Source of the DNA: Gemmatimonadota bacterium
Lineage (GTDB): Bacteria > Latescibacterota > UBA2968 > UBA8231
Assembly: GCA_018673255.1 (NCBI GenBank)
Contig: JABHDC010000052.1
Location: 1-50,043, forward strand
Reading direction: 5' to 3'
DNA length: 50,043 bases
Made by a program: the position numbers and the translations under genes. Every line of letters begins with the position of its first letter. The stretch's first letter is position 1. The notes beneath the pieces are model-generated. The model saw nothing but the letters and a program-made list of their open reading frames with translations. It ran no database searches and was not told the DNA's origin. Below are positions 16,835 through 23,955 of the stretch, piece after piece.

Positions 16835-17968
16835 ATGAGCCCCACAGACAAGGACTCTGCCGCCCCCATCCAGGGATTCGAGCCGGCGATCACCGATCGC
16901 GAAGCCGCCAAGGACTGGACGCCCGTCTCGGACCGCAAGATTCGCGTCGGCATCGCCGGTTATGGTGTGTGCAACTTTGGCGCCGCCTTCCACTTCCAGG
17001 ACCACCCCAATGTGACGGTCGCCGCAGTGGCCGACCTGGACCCTGACAAGCGTAGCGCCCTGGCGCAGGCGTGCCGTTGCGAGAACGCCGTGGCTTCCTG
17101 CGAAGAGCTGATTGGGGACGACTCGCTCGAGGCCATCTTCGTGGCCACAGACGCCCCGAGTCACGCCCAGCTGGCTATCGCTGCCCTGGAGGCTGGCAAA
17201 CACGTGGCCTCGGCCGTGCCGGCCGTCTTCGGATCACTGGAAGATGCGGATGCTCTGTTTGCCGCCGTTAAGAAGTCGGACCGCAAATACATGATGTTCG
17301 AGACCTCATATTTCCATGAGGATCTCTACTGCATGCGGGAGATGTATCGCGCCGGGCTTCTGGGCAAGGTGATCTACGCCGAGGGCGAATACTGGCACCA
17401 CTTCGGAGCGCCGCTGGGTGCTCACGGGGGGTGGCGCACCGGACTGCCCCCGCAGTGGTATCCGACCCACTCCAACGCTTACTACGTAGGCGTGACCGGC
17501 GGGAGCTTCACCGAGGTGTCCTGCATGGGCATGCCCAGCGTCATCGATCACCTGAAGGCGGAGAACAATCAATTCGGCAATCCCTTCGGGACCGAGATTG
17601 CACTGTTCCGCACCAGTGAGGGTAGCATGGCGCGCATGGCAGTGAGCTGGGATACGCCGGGTGCCGGTGGCGAAATGGGCCGCATTCGCACTGAGAAGGG
17701 GGTCTACTCAGGTGAGTTTCACAGCGGCGACAAGGACTACGTGCCGCCGACAATCACTCGTCCGCCGTTGCCACCTGGGGTGGACGCCGGTGGCCATGGT
17801 GGCTCCCACGGGCAGTTGATGTGCGAGTTCGTCGAGGCGATCCTCCTGGATCGCACGCCCCTCGTAGACATCGCCCAGTCTCTGAACATGACGGTCAGTG
17901 GCATCGTCGCTCACCAGTCGGCACTCAAGGACGGCGAACTGTTGAAGATCCCGCAGTATTCCCTATAG
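16835..17968 (+). CDS. Gfo/Idh/MocA-type oxidoreductase with AVP in place of EKP
   Basis: 377 residues from the ATG at 16835 (an upstream in-frame ATG gives an unrelated 22-residue extension). The Rossmann strand IRVGIAGYGVCNFGAAFHFQ starts only at residue 36, after an N-terminal extension. The central loop is HVASAVPAVFGS (AVP at 127-129), so both the Glu and the Lys of the EKP motif have been replaced. Further on, YMMFETSYFHEDLYCMREM and EYWHHFGAPLG resemble the equivalent region of the gene at 3386 (YMLAENSSYMGFLRYWRRW), and the two probably belong to one EKP-less subgroup. A hairpin starts at the stop codon and separates it from the convergent SnoaL gene. Confidence 0.78.
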   Translation: MSPTDKDSAAPIQGFEPAITDREAAKDWTPVSDRKIRVGIAGYGVCNFGAAFHFQDHPNVTVAAVADLDPDKRSALAQACRCENAVASCEELIGDDSLEAIFVATDAPSHAQLAIAALEAGKHVASAVPAVFGSLEDADALFAAVKKSDRKYMMFETSYFHEDLYCMREMYRAGLLGKVIYAEGEYWHHFGAPLGAHGGWRTGLPPQWYPTHSNAYYVGVTGGSFTEVSCMGMPSVIDHLKAENNQFGNPFGTEIALFRTSEGSMARMAVSWDTPGAGGEMGRIRTEKGVYSGEFHSGDKDYVPPTITRPPLPPGVDAGGHGGSHGQLMCEFVEAILLDRTPLVDIAQSLNMTVSGIVAHQSALKDGELLKIPQYSL

Positions 17969-17987
17969 TGCCCTCAACAGGGCACTA
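17966..17987. terminator. Hairpin between convergent genes
   Basis: A perfect 9-bp stem TAGTGCCCT / AGGGCACTA with a CAAC loop begins at the stop codon of the oxidoreductase gene and lies 13 bp from the stop of the convergent SnoaL gene. There is no T-tract on either side, so termination may need Rho or the stem may only protect the 3' end. Its outer bases (TAGTGCCC...GGGCACTA) are the same as the tips of the element at 302-469. Confidence 0.45.
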
Positions 17988-17999
17988 ATCGGATCGATC

Positions 18000-18767
18000 T
18001 CAGAACTTGCCGTTGTCGTTCTTCCACTCGGCCCGAGGCGGAACGGTCTCTGTCGTGTCCCAATGCTCGACAAGTTTCATCTCTGAGAGTCGGAACAGAT
18101 CAAAGAATGACGTGTGGGCGCCGTTCAGCGTGCCCTCGCTCACTGAGAGCACGAAGCTCCCCTCTGCCAGGAGGCGGTGGTTCTTCTCGTACTGGATGAC
18201 TCTACTCCCACTGGCAGTGCGTTCGGAGAGGGCCGCTCGCAGGGCCGGCAGACCATCACCGATGTTCGGATTGTGCTCAGTGTAGCCGGTGTCATCCATG
18301 TAGTGCCCGAGTTTATCAAGTGCTCCCCCGATGAGGACCTCATCGACGAAGTCTCGGACACGATCTCGGTTCGACGCGGTCTTGTCCAAGTCCTGGGTGG
18401 TTGTCAGTCCATCAATCATGGAGTGACCGGACGGATTGGGTCCTTCCTTCTCCTGGATGTTGTCCCAGTGCTCAACGGTCTGATCGCCCTCAAATCGGAA
18501 AATCTCGAATCCGATATTCAGGCTACTGAAGTCATACTCCGTGTGGGCAAATACGAAGTCCCCGTCTGAGAAGACACGGACGACCTTGACCCGCGGGGAT
18601 GTCTTGGCGATCCGCTTGAACAGCGTTGCCAAGCCTTCACCGCCCTCATGCGTCTCAGGATTGTGCTGGATGTATTTGTCCGGGTTGACGACAGCTATGG
18701 CCTTCTCGTCGCCGGTCTCGAGCCCTCTGAGAAGGGCGCGTATTCCCTCTTTTCTCTTCATCGACAT
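18000..18767 (-). CDS. Protein with two SnoaL/NTF2-like domains
   Basis: 255 residues from the ATG at 18767 (GAGGCAGG upstream). The protein is a tandem duplication of a SnoaL-like cone fold. The first copy runs about 5-120 (DKYIQHNPETHEGGEGL...VFSDGDFVFAHTEYDF...IFRFEGDQTVEHWDNIQ). The second runs about 135-250 (YTEHNPNIGDGLPALRAAL...LLAEGSFVLSVSEGTL...LFRLSEMKLVEHWDTTE). Both keep the H-N-P and EHWD motifs that line the cavity in ester-cyclase/SnoaL-type proteins, so both cavities may be functional. Single SnoaL proteins are normally 130-150 residues. The substrate is unknown and no polyketide genes are nearby. It is convergent with the oxidoreductase gene on the left. Confidence 0.75.
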   Translation of the reverse strand: MSMKRKEGIRALLRGLETGDEKAIAVVNPDKYIQHNPETHEGGEGLATLFKRIAKTSPRVKVVRVFSDGDFVFAHTEYDFSSLNIGFEIFRFEGDQTVEHWDNIQEKEGPNPSGHSMIDGLTTTQDLDKTASNRDRVRDFVDEVLIGGALDKLGHYMDDTGYTEHNPNIGDGLPALRAALSERTASGSRVIQYEKNHRLLAEGSFVLSVSEGTLNGAHTSFFDLFRLSEMKLVEHWDTTETVPPRAEWKNDNGKF

Positions 18768-18873
18768 GACACAACCTGCCTCTTCGGGTCGCTGATCGTA
18801 GAATGTGTGGAGGTACTCATTTTCGAGAACAGAATGGTCTATCGCACACGTTTGAAGAGGTAGGCGAAAGCTG

Positions 18874-19998
18874 CTACTGGCTGAGAATGTCAGGATTCCA
18901 GATGGTGGCCGCGATGAATTGGTCACGATTGTCTGGGGTTGCGAAGTAGTAGACGGTCACGAGCATTCCATCGGCACGGACAACTGTCTTTGGATAGCCG
19001 ATATCCCAGTTTCGGGCGCCACCACGCAGTGTGATCTCCGGTGACCAGGTGCGCCCATCGTCTTCGCTTGAGCGTGCCGCGATCCGGTAAGGAGCCGCGC
19101 GAACGCCGTAGGTGACAACCAGACGTCCATCGGCCAGTCTCACGAGTGATGGCGGATTCCCATTGAAGGGCTCCCCATCTGTGGCGGTGTCGGTGATCTT
19201 GCGAACCAGCGACCACGTACGACCATTGTCGTGTGAGTCATAGAGATCTATCCAGTTGCGCAGGGCGCGATCGTCCTTTCGGCGCACGGCAGCCACAAGA
19301 TGATCGGCACTGATCCGGACCGCTGAGGGCATGACCCAGCGCTGGTGCTGCGCCGGTTGCGTGTCCGCAATCCAGCCGCGCAGATCGAAAGTCAGGCCTC
19401 CATCGCTCGTCTCTGCTACAAAGGCTCGTTCCTGTGTGCCATCAGGCTCAACGGCCAGGTAGAAGAGGCCACTGCGCTCTCCCGTGATCATGTAGTCAGT
19501 GCGTGCCTCAAACTTGCCCAGGACGCCCCACACGGCGAGACGAAATGGGCCCGACCAGACATGCCCACGGTCAGAAGTGAAATAGAACCGTTCACCCTGG
19601 CTCTTGAAAGCGAACCCTTCGGCCCCAAAGGGCATGGGTTCCTTCAAGGTCTCGTATTCTCCGCCGCCACCAAACTGACTGTATCTGGACCATTCCCACG
19701 TTAACCCGCCATCCAGACTGCGGGCCAGGTAGTCATCGCACGAGCGTTCATCACGAGCATGCCCGTCCTCGTGGTCTGGTTTGTCCCGGAACCAACCCAC
19801 TTCAAAGGTGACCACCAGTTCCTGTCCGCCATCCCATGACCAGAGCCCACCATTGGCTGGCCAGGCCGCGAACCTCCCGGGTTCGTCATAAACCATCACG
19901 TGCTCTGGCTCTTCCGCTTCAACCTCGCCCAACGTTCCTACGGCAATGATCGAAAGCGGCAGGGTAAGCACGGGGAAGAGAGATCGAAATCCAAGCAT
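18874..19998 (-). CDS. Secreted BNR/Asp-box propeller protein (sialidase-like)
   Basis: 374 residues from the ATG at 19998. Residues 1-27 form a Sec signal peptide (hydrophobic LFPVLTLPLSIIAVGTL followed by a short neutral stretch), so this propeller is exported, unlike the two others in the window. Asp boxes include SLDGGLTW, SDRGHVW (degenerate), SDGGLTF (degenerate), SHDNGRTW and SEDDGRTW. The block PSAVRISADHLVAAVRRKD and the block NPPSLVRLADGRLVVTYGVRAAPYRIAAR carry arginines in the positions often used for ligand contacts in this superfamily. It lies about 100 bp upstream of the SnoaL gene on the same strand. The natural substrate is unknown. Confidence 0.8.
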   Translation of the reverse strand: MLGFRSLFPVLTLPLSIIAVGTLGEVEAEEPEHVMVYDEPGRFAAWPANGGLWSWDGGQELVVTFEVGWFRDKPDHEDGHARDERSCDDYLARSLDGGLTWEWSRYSQFGGGGEYETLKEPMPFGAEGFAFKSQGERFYFTSDRGHVWSGPFRLAVWGVLGKFEARTDYMITGERSGLFYLAVEPDGTQERAFVAETSDGGLTFDLRGWIADTQPAQHQRWVMPSAVRISADHLVAAVRRKDDRALRNWIDLYDSHDNGRTWSLVRKITDTATDGEPFNGNPPSLVRLADGRLVVTYGVRAAPYRIAARSSEDDGRTWSPEITLRGGARNWDIGYPKTVVRADGMLVTVYYFATPDNRDQFIAATIWNPDILSQ

Positions 19999-20011
19999 CA
20001 GTCTGTCCGGT

Positions 20012-20197
20012 CTACCAGCCCAGGATGGGCGGTCGCTGTCCAATGAATGCGAACAGGTGAAGGAACTGAAGAGATAACGAACCCGGGAGGATGAGGGCCG
20101 CCAGTGACATCGAGAGGGCGCTCAGAACGTGTCTGCGGGCCCTGCCGCTGTTATCTCGCCGCGAGGAAACCAAATAGGCGGTGACGGCGCTGAGCAA
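20012..20197 (-). CDS. Possible small membrane ORF, doubtful
   Basis: A 61-codon frame with a hydrophobic middle (HVLSALSMSLAALILPGSLSLQFLHLFAF) ends 13 bp before the start of the secreted propeller gene. There is no recognised family, no good ribosome-binding site and no transmembrane-to-loop pattern that would identify it. It may be the remnant of a larger membrane protein gene cut at the boundary with the AT-rich segment to its right, or not a gene at all. Confidence 0.2.
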   Translation of the reverse strand: MLSAVTAYLVSSRRDNSGRARRHVLSALSMSLAALILPGSLSLQFLHLFAFIGQRPPILGW

Positions 20198-20205
20198 TCA
20201 AAGGC

Positions 20206-20243
20206 TGCAAATCCGATAGCTTGGTACACACTTTGGATTTGCA
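20206..20243. repeat. Inverted repeat upstream of the AT-rich acetyltransferase gene
   Basis: A perfect 9-bp inverted repeat, TGCAAATCC at 20206-20214 and GGATTTGCA at 20235-20243, is separated by 20 bases. It lies 28 bp before the first ATG of the GNAT gene, where composition drops sharply from GC-rich to AT-rich. It may be an operator for that gene or the edge of an inserted segment; the sequence does not decide between them. Confidence 0.35.
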
Positions 20244-20271
20244 TGGCATAGTATCTACATAGGCCAAATTC

Positions 20272-20781
20272 ATGCGACACAAAGACAATGAAATGAACAG
20301 TTCATACTATGGTTGCATAACTGACATTAGGCAATTGCACCGTTTTCATTCAGATAATGTGAGATGGCTAGATCCATCAGTAGACTATGATTTGATCGAG
20401 GAATATCTCAGTTACTTCAATGTTCACAGTGCCACAGACACGTATTTTGGAATCAGTTTGAAACGTATACAAGACGACTACTCAATAGATGAAGATAGGA
20501 ATGGCAGGTTGTGCGGTTTTGTAGCTGATGGCAGGATCCTCTCTCTAGCTGGTGTTGAAGTCTACTCACCAACTGAATGGAAACTTTGTGCCGTTAGTTC
20601 TCACCCTGCTCACAGAAACAAGGGACACTCAAAAGCCACCTGCTCTTTTGTTGCACAATACATTCTTGAAGCAAACAAGCGGGCAATATGCGAAACAAAC
20701 ATCACCAATTTAGCAATGCAATCAGTCCTAAGGCAGATTGGAATGACGCAGTACTTCCTAGGGAGGACAGGGAACTGTTGA
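20272..20781 (+). CDS. GNAT-family N-acetyltransferase, horizontally acquired
   Basis: 169 residues from the ATG at 20272 (a second ATG at 20293 is also possible). The C-terminal half shows the GNAT acetyl-CoA-binding core: the strand KLCAVSSHPAHRNKGHSKATCSFVAQYIL (pyrophosphate loop R-N-K-G-H-S in place of Q/R-x-x-G-x-G/A), followed by CETNITNLAMQSVLRQIGM, where the N-x-x-A pattern and an IGM end are typical. The N-terminal 70 residues are the variable acceptor-binding part. The gene is clearly richer in A+T than all neighbours and uses AT-ending codons, which points to recent transfer. Its substrate could be a small amine, an antibiotic or a tRNA-type target; no partner toxin-antitoxin gene is adjacent. 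Confidence 0.7.
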   Translation: MRHKDNEMNSSYYGCITDIRQLHRFHSDNVRWLDPSVDYDLIEEYLSYFNVHSATDTYFGISLKRIQDDYSIDEDRNGRLCGFVADGRILSLAGVEVYSPTEWKLCAVSSHPAHRNKGHSKATCSFVAQYILEANKRAICETNITNLAMQSVLRQIGMTQYFLGRTGNC

Positions 20782-21069
20782 ATGGACCAATAGATTGCAT
20801 GTGGAGCAACGAGGCTTGCAGGCGGTTGCCGAAGGTGACGCCGGCCCTGCCGTCGGGCTGGTTGGGCCGCAGGACGTTGGCGCAGACGCTGGTGGGTTCG
20901 CCTGCGGACCCTGCTAGGGCCTCAGTCTGCCTCTGATTCTGAGCGACAACGCCGAGATGAGCGACTGGCGGGACTCGGCCATCCTGCTATCAATAATACC
21001 CAAGATGCGCTGGTGTCCCTCTGCAACTCCGAACCCCTGGCCAGTCTGCTCGATCTCTTGTAATACGCA

Positions 21070-21086
21070 TTGACATTGTATATACA
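21070..21086 (+). promoter_or_regulatory. Candidate promoter/operator of the brnTA locus
   Basis: TTGACA at 21070-21075, a good -35 box, is followed directly by the perfect 10-bp palindrome TGTATATACA at 21077-21086. brnTA-type loci are autorepressed by the antitoxin binding a palindrome in the promoter, and this arrangement upstream of the toxin remnant fits that. The exact -10 box is uncertain (TATACA or a weaker hexamer further on). Confidence 0.45.
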
Positions 21087-21130
21087 CTATCAGATGTTTC
21101 GGACATGACGTAAGACACACCCACCAAGGC

Positions 21131-21402
21131 ATCGACTTTGAGTGGGACAGTGAGAAGGCTGCGGCCAACCTGGCCAAGCACGGTGTGTCCTTCGAGGATG
21201 CCTGCGAGGCGTTCTTCGATCCATTTCTCGTCGTGGATGATGAGGAAGTCGCCGGCGAGGAGGCACGCGATGCAATCGTCGGGATGACAACGCATTGGCA
21301 GGTGCTATACGTCATCCACACGATCAGGTTCGGTGATCGCTTCCGGATATTCTCAGCACGGGAAGCCACGCCCGCGAAAGGCAACGCTATGAAAGCCAGT
21401 GA
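21131..21402 (+). pseudogene. brnT: BrnT-family toxin gene, disrupted (no start codon, one-base deletion)
   Basis: The translated frame reads IDFEWDSEKAAANLAKHGVSFEDA, then DPFLVVDDEE and FGDRFRIFSAREAT, a full match to the BrnT ribonuclease-type toxin pattern. Two defects are visible. The position where the family has its ATG is ATC (21131), and no ATG, GTG or TTG lies in frame between there and the upstream stop at 21071. Near 21371-21373 one base is missing: restoring it gives a normal ending, PRERQRYESQ and TGA at 21400-21402, overlapping the antitoxin start by 14 bp. As it stands the toxin frame runs on into the antitoxin frame. The toxin is probably inactive, unless a non-standard start (ATC) or sequencing error explains both. 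Confidence 0.7.
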
Positions 21403-21667
21403 ATTGAAGAACCGGCTCCAGAAGGATCGTCCCATGATTTCGATCAGCATGAGAATACCAGAAGATGTGATTGACGACCTGAAGCGCGTTGCGCCCCAGT
21501 TGGGATTCTCTGGCTACCAGCCTCTCATTCGCGCTTACATCGGCCAGGGACTCCGGCAGGACATCGCGAGGCTTGAGTCCTCTTCCATCGATAGCTTCGT
21601 CGAGAGTCTCCGCCTGCGAGGCGTTGATGAAGATGTCATCAAGCAGGCGCTCACCGATTCGAACTAA
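21389..21667 (+). CDS. brnA: BrnA/CopG-type ribbon-helix-helix antitoxin
   Basis: 92 residues from the ATG at 21389. After a short leader (MKASELKNRLQKDRP) the ribbon MISISMRIPEDVIDDLKRVAPQLGF and the following helix GYQPLIRAYIGQGLRQDI match the ribbon-helix-helix antitoxins that pair with BrnT toxins. It should bind the palindrome upstream of the toxin and repress the operon as a dimer. In an intact locus its start overlaps the toxin's last codons, as here. Because of the one-base deletion in the toxin gene, the same frame is open from 21074 to 21667, so a toxin-antitoxin fusion protein would be made if translation began upstream. The antitoxin itself appears undamaged. Confidence 0.75.
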   Translation: MKASELKNRLQKDRPMISISMRIPEDVIDDLKRVAPQLGFSGYQPLIRAYIGQGLRQDIARLESSSIDSFVESLRLRGVDEDVIKQALTDSN

Positions 21668-21676
21668 CCGCTCTTG

Positions 21677-22151
21677 TTAATCTGCGGCTGAACCGAAGGC
21701 TGTTGCTATCGCGGTCTTCTCTTCCTCAGTCAGATCAAGGATCGCGAACCAACCGTTCTTGATCTCCGCCTGGATCGACGGGAAGCCCACCCACGATCAC
21801 GGAATCGGATTGCCATGCGCTGTTGGATCGCACCCCGGGTGTAATCTCTCAAGGCCCTGCTTCCGGACTCATCCAACCGGAAACTCATCGCGTTGGGCAT
21901 GGTCATCTCTTCTGTACCGATCACTTCGTGCTCTGTGAAGACCGGCGTACCGTAAACGACAAGCTCTGCGCCGCTATGCATGACCGTGTCAATTGCGCTC
22001 ACCGGGCGATTCTGATCCGTTGTGCCTATCTGCATCGTGGGATATGCGCGGAGAACTGGACGGGGCTCATCTGTTGTCGGCTTTGGAGGCTCCTCAGTAC
22101 AGGCGGTCTGAAAGACCATGAGGGCCGCACCAAGAAGAACAGCCTCTTCAT
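21677..22151 (-). pseudogene. SecD P1-head-like lipoprotein gene with two frameshifts
   Basis: Three frames join into one sensible protein. Frame one begins with ATG at 22151 (MKRLFF). After a missing base in the TTCTTCTT tract near 22132-22139, the second frame continues a lipoprotein signal peptide (GAALMVFQTAC, then TEEPPKP). The body includes DTVMHSGAELVVYGTP and SFRLDESGSRALRDYTRGAIQQRMAI, a pattern like the P1 head subdomain of SecD. A second missing base near 21792 moves the end to the third frame: WVGFPSIQAEIKNGWFAI, LDLTEEE and a TAA at 21677-21679. Both lesions are single-base losses. Either the gene is decaying or the assembly has errors here. Its stop lies 10 bp from that of the convergent antitoxin gene. 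Confidence 0.6.
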
Positions 22152-22377
22152 TATCGTCCTAACCGTTCTAACGTATAACGCCGCAATCACCTGCGGGCAG
22201 GTCCACCGTCTGTCCAGCTTCTGTGCCAACCCCGCGAACTGGCTATCCAGCGCCGTGGCCCACCATTGAGACTCGTCAGGTGCATAGCATGTTAGGCAAT
22301 TCTTGAGCTGCTTCATCTGGGTCGCAGACAGGGAATTGCCGCACGAGTTCTTGCCGTCTTCGGTCGGATCGCGTCAC
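22152..22377 (-). other. Short stretch with a possible small ORF or attC-like sequence
   Basis: The minus strand between the TolB-like gene and the lipoprotein pseudogene has an open frame with protein-like composition (start ATG at 22316; MKQLKNCLTCYAPDESQWW at its beginning, ALDSQFAGLAQKLDRRW further on) that runs into the lipoprotein region. It matches no family I know. The same stretch holds GCCTAAC (22291-22297 read on the minus strand) and GTTAGAAC (22165-22172), which resemble the outer boxes of an integron attC site. I cannot decide between coding and attC readings. Confidence 0.25.
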
Positions 22378-23310
22378 CTACTTCAGCAGCAACCTCTTCA
22401 ACATACCCCAAGTCAAAAGGTGTATGGCCGTCTTCTGGCCTCGTGGTGGACGCCAAGCCGGGGCCCAGTCATGCGCGGCGCTGTTCGTGATGTTTTCTTG
22501 GTTAGATCCATCTGTGGACATGATGTATATCTCACCATTCCCAGGCCACGGATCTTGGACAGGGTCGTCCCTCACAGTCCAGAAGGCGATCTTCGTCCCG
22601 TCAGGGGACCATGCCGGATCGGCATCCAGTCCCTGAGTATTCGTCAACTGTAGCCACTCACGGCCACCAGGATTCTGGACATAAATGTCGAAGTCGCGAT
22701 TCTGACCGAAGGCATGGATGGCGAGACTGCTACCATCTGGCGCCCAGGCCACACCGTAGGCAGACTGTGGAGCGCCCACCCAGTCATACGTCTGTTCGGA
22801 GTCGTCGAGTGTCGGGTCTATTAGTGCAATGTTCCCGTTACTCACAGCCAATTCCGAGCCATCTGGTGACCAAGCTGGACCTGCCAGATCCCGCAGATAG
22901 TAGGTCAATGGAAGGTTTCCTGTCCCATTCACGTTCACCACGCGCGTCTCTTGGCCCGAACTGGAAGACGGGGAAGCCGTATACGCGATCCAGTTGCCGT
23001 CTGGTGACCATGCCGGTGTCTCGCCTCGGCGGACCAACTCGTTCACGTCTGTGCCATCTGCGCGCATGATGGTGATAGCACCATTGCGAACAAACACAAT
23101 TCTCTCACCGTTTGGAGACCATGCCGGGTCTCGATCCCAATCCAATGGACTCCGCGTGAGATTGGTGGGCATGGAGCCATCTTCATACATGACAAAAATG
23201 TCATCACTGCCGTCTCGGTCCGAAACGAAGGCGATCATCGACAGGTCTGGAACCGACGCACCAACAATTGTCGCAACCGCAACAAGGCCAATGCCCGCAA
23301 GAGTCCTCAA
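22378..23310 (-). CDS. Exported TolB/PD40-type beta-propeller protein
   Basis: 310 residues, TTG start at 23310. The N-terminus (RTLAGIGLVAVATIVGASV) is a likely signal peptide. At least six WD40-like PD40 blades follow, recognised by the repeated W-S-P-D/N-G motif: DPAWSPNGERIVF, TPAWSPDGNWIAY, GPAWSPDGSELAV, GVAWAPDGSSLAI, DPAWSPDGTKIAF and an incomplete last DWAPAWRPP. The blade before each is marked by strings such as SDRDGSDDIFVMYEDGS and GNGEIYIMSTDGSNQENIT. Such propellers act in the periplasm, as in TolB, or as general ligand-binding scaffolds. The C-terminal tail after residue 290 has no family features. A GTTAGGC box on the coding strand lies 26 bp before the start. Confidence 0.8.
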   Translation of the reverse strand: MRTLAGIGLVAVATIVGASVPDLSMIAFVSDRDGSDDIFVMYEDGSMPTNLTRSPLDWDRDPAWSPNGERIVFVRNGAITIMRADGTDVNELVRRGETPAWSPDGNWIAYTASPSSSSGQETRVVNVNGTGNLPLTYYLRDLAGPAWSPDGSELAVSNGNIALIDPTLDDSEQTYDWVGAPQSAYGVAWAPDGSSLAIHAFGQNRDFDIYVQNPGGREWLQLTNTQGLDADPAWSPDGTKIAFWTVRDDPVQDPWPGNGEIYIMSTDGSNQENITNSAAHDWAPAWRPPRGQKTAIHLLTWGMLKRLLLK

Positions 23311-23955
23311 CGCTTTCTCTCAGTTATTTCGGATTGCCTAACAATAGAGTATCTGGAAGTACTCATTTCCTGGTTCACTAGTTCGCCCCCGAACGAGAGC
23401 CCTCTGGGTGACCACGGTCAAGCTCTTTGCTGCCAGGCACAGAGGGTCTGATAACTGAGTATCCACCGGCAGACTGGCAACCTCCACAATTTCCTGGTTC
23501 GCAGTTCGCATAACTTCCAGATAACCGGATATTGCGCTATTGCAGGGGTGCCATGGCCGGCTGTCCGAGGCATCGGCGGGTCGGAGCTCCTGCACATGGG
23601 GCACAGCCACCCACGTCCAAACGTGAACCCGATGAATTCTCGTATCGTACCGACTATTGCTAAGGACAGTGCTGTTGGTGCGCATCTGCATGCCGGTAAA
23701 ATACCATAAGACACTGTTAATGCGGATCTTATGGTGTGTCTGTGAGTCAGCGGGTGACGATCTGGCAACGACAGATTTTCCAGTCTAAGGGGTCGCCCCC
23801 AGACACCGCCCCACGCCCGGAGCAGAGAACGCGTCCATTCATCGCGTCTCTCACCGGCGACGGTCCATGTTGTGTCTTGCCATGGTGTCAGTGACTGCGC
23901 TTACCTACTCAAGCGGCACCTTCGTGTCGCAGACACTCACCATGGCAAGGATCGT
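23311..23955. other. Intergenic stretch, no gene seen
   Basis: These 645 bases lie between the divergent TolB-like gene and the metallophosphoesterase gene. Frames of 115-117 codons exist on the minus strand, but their translations are rich in Arg, Cys, Pro and His without any domain pattern, so I do not call them genes. A 12-bp direct repeat (ATTTCCTGGTTC) occurs near 23365 and 23490, and an 8-bp inverted repeat ACCATAAG/CTTATGGT lies at 23703-23735. It should contain the promoters of both flanking genes. Confidence 0.4.

Noticed and set aside
23338..23768. Two overlapping minus-strand frames of 116-117 codons
   Set aside because: They overlap one another in different frames and neither has a ribosome-binding site, signal peptide or domain pattern.
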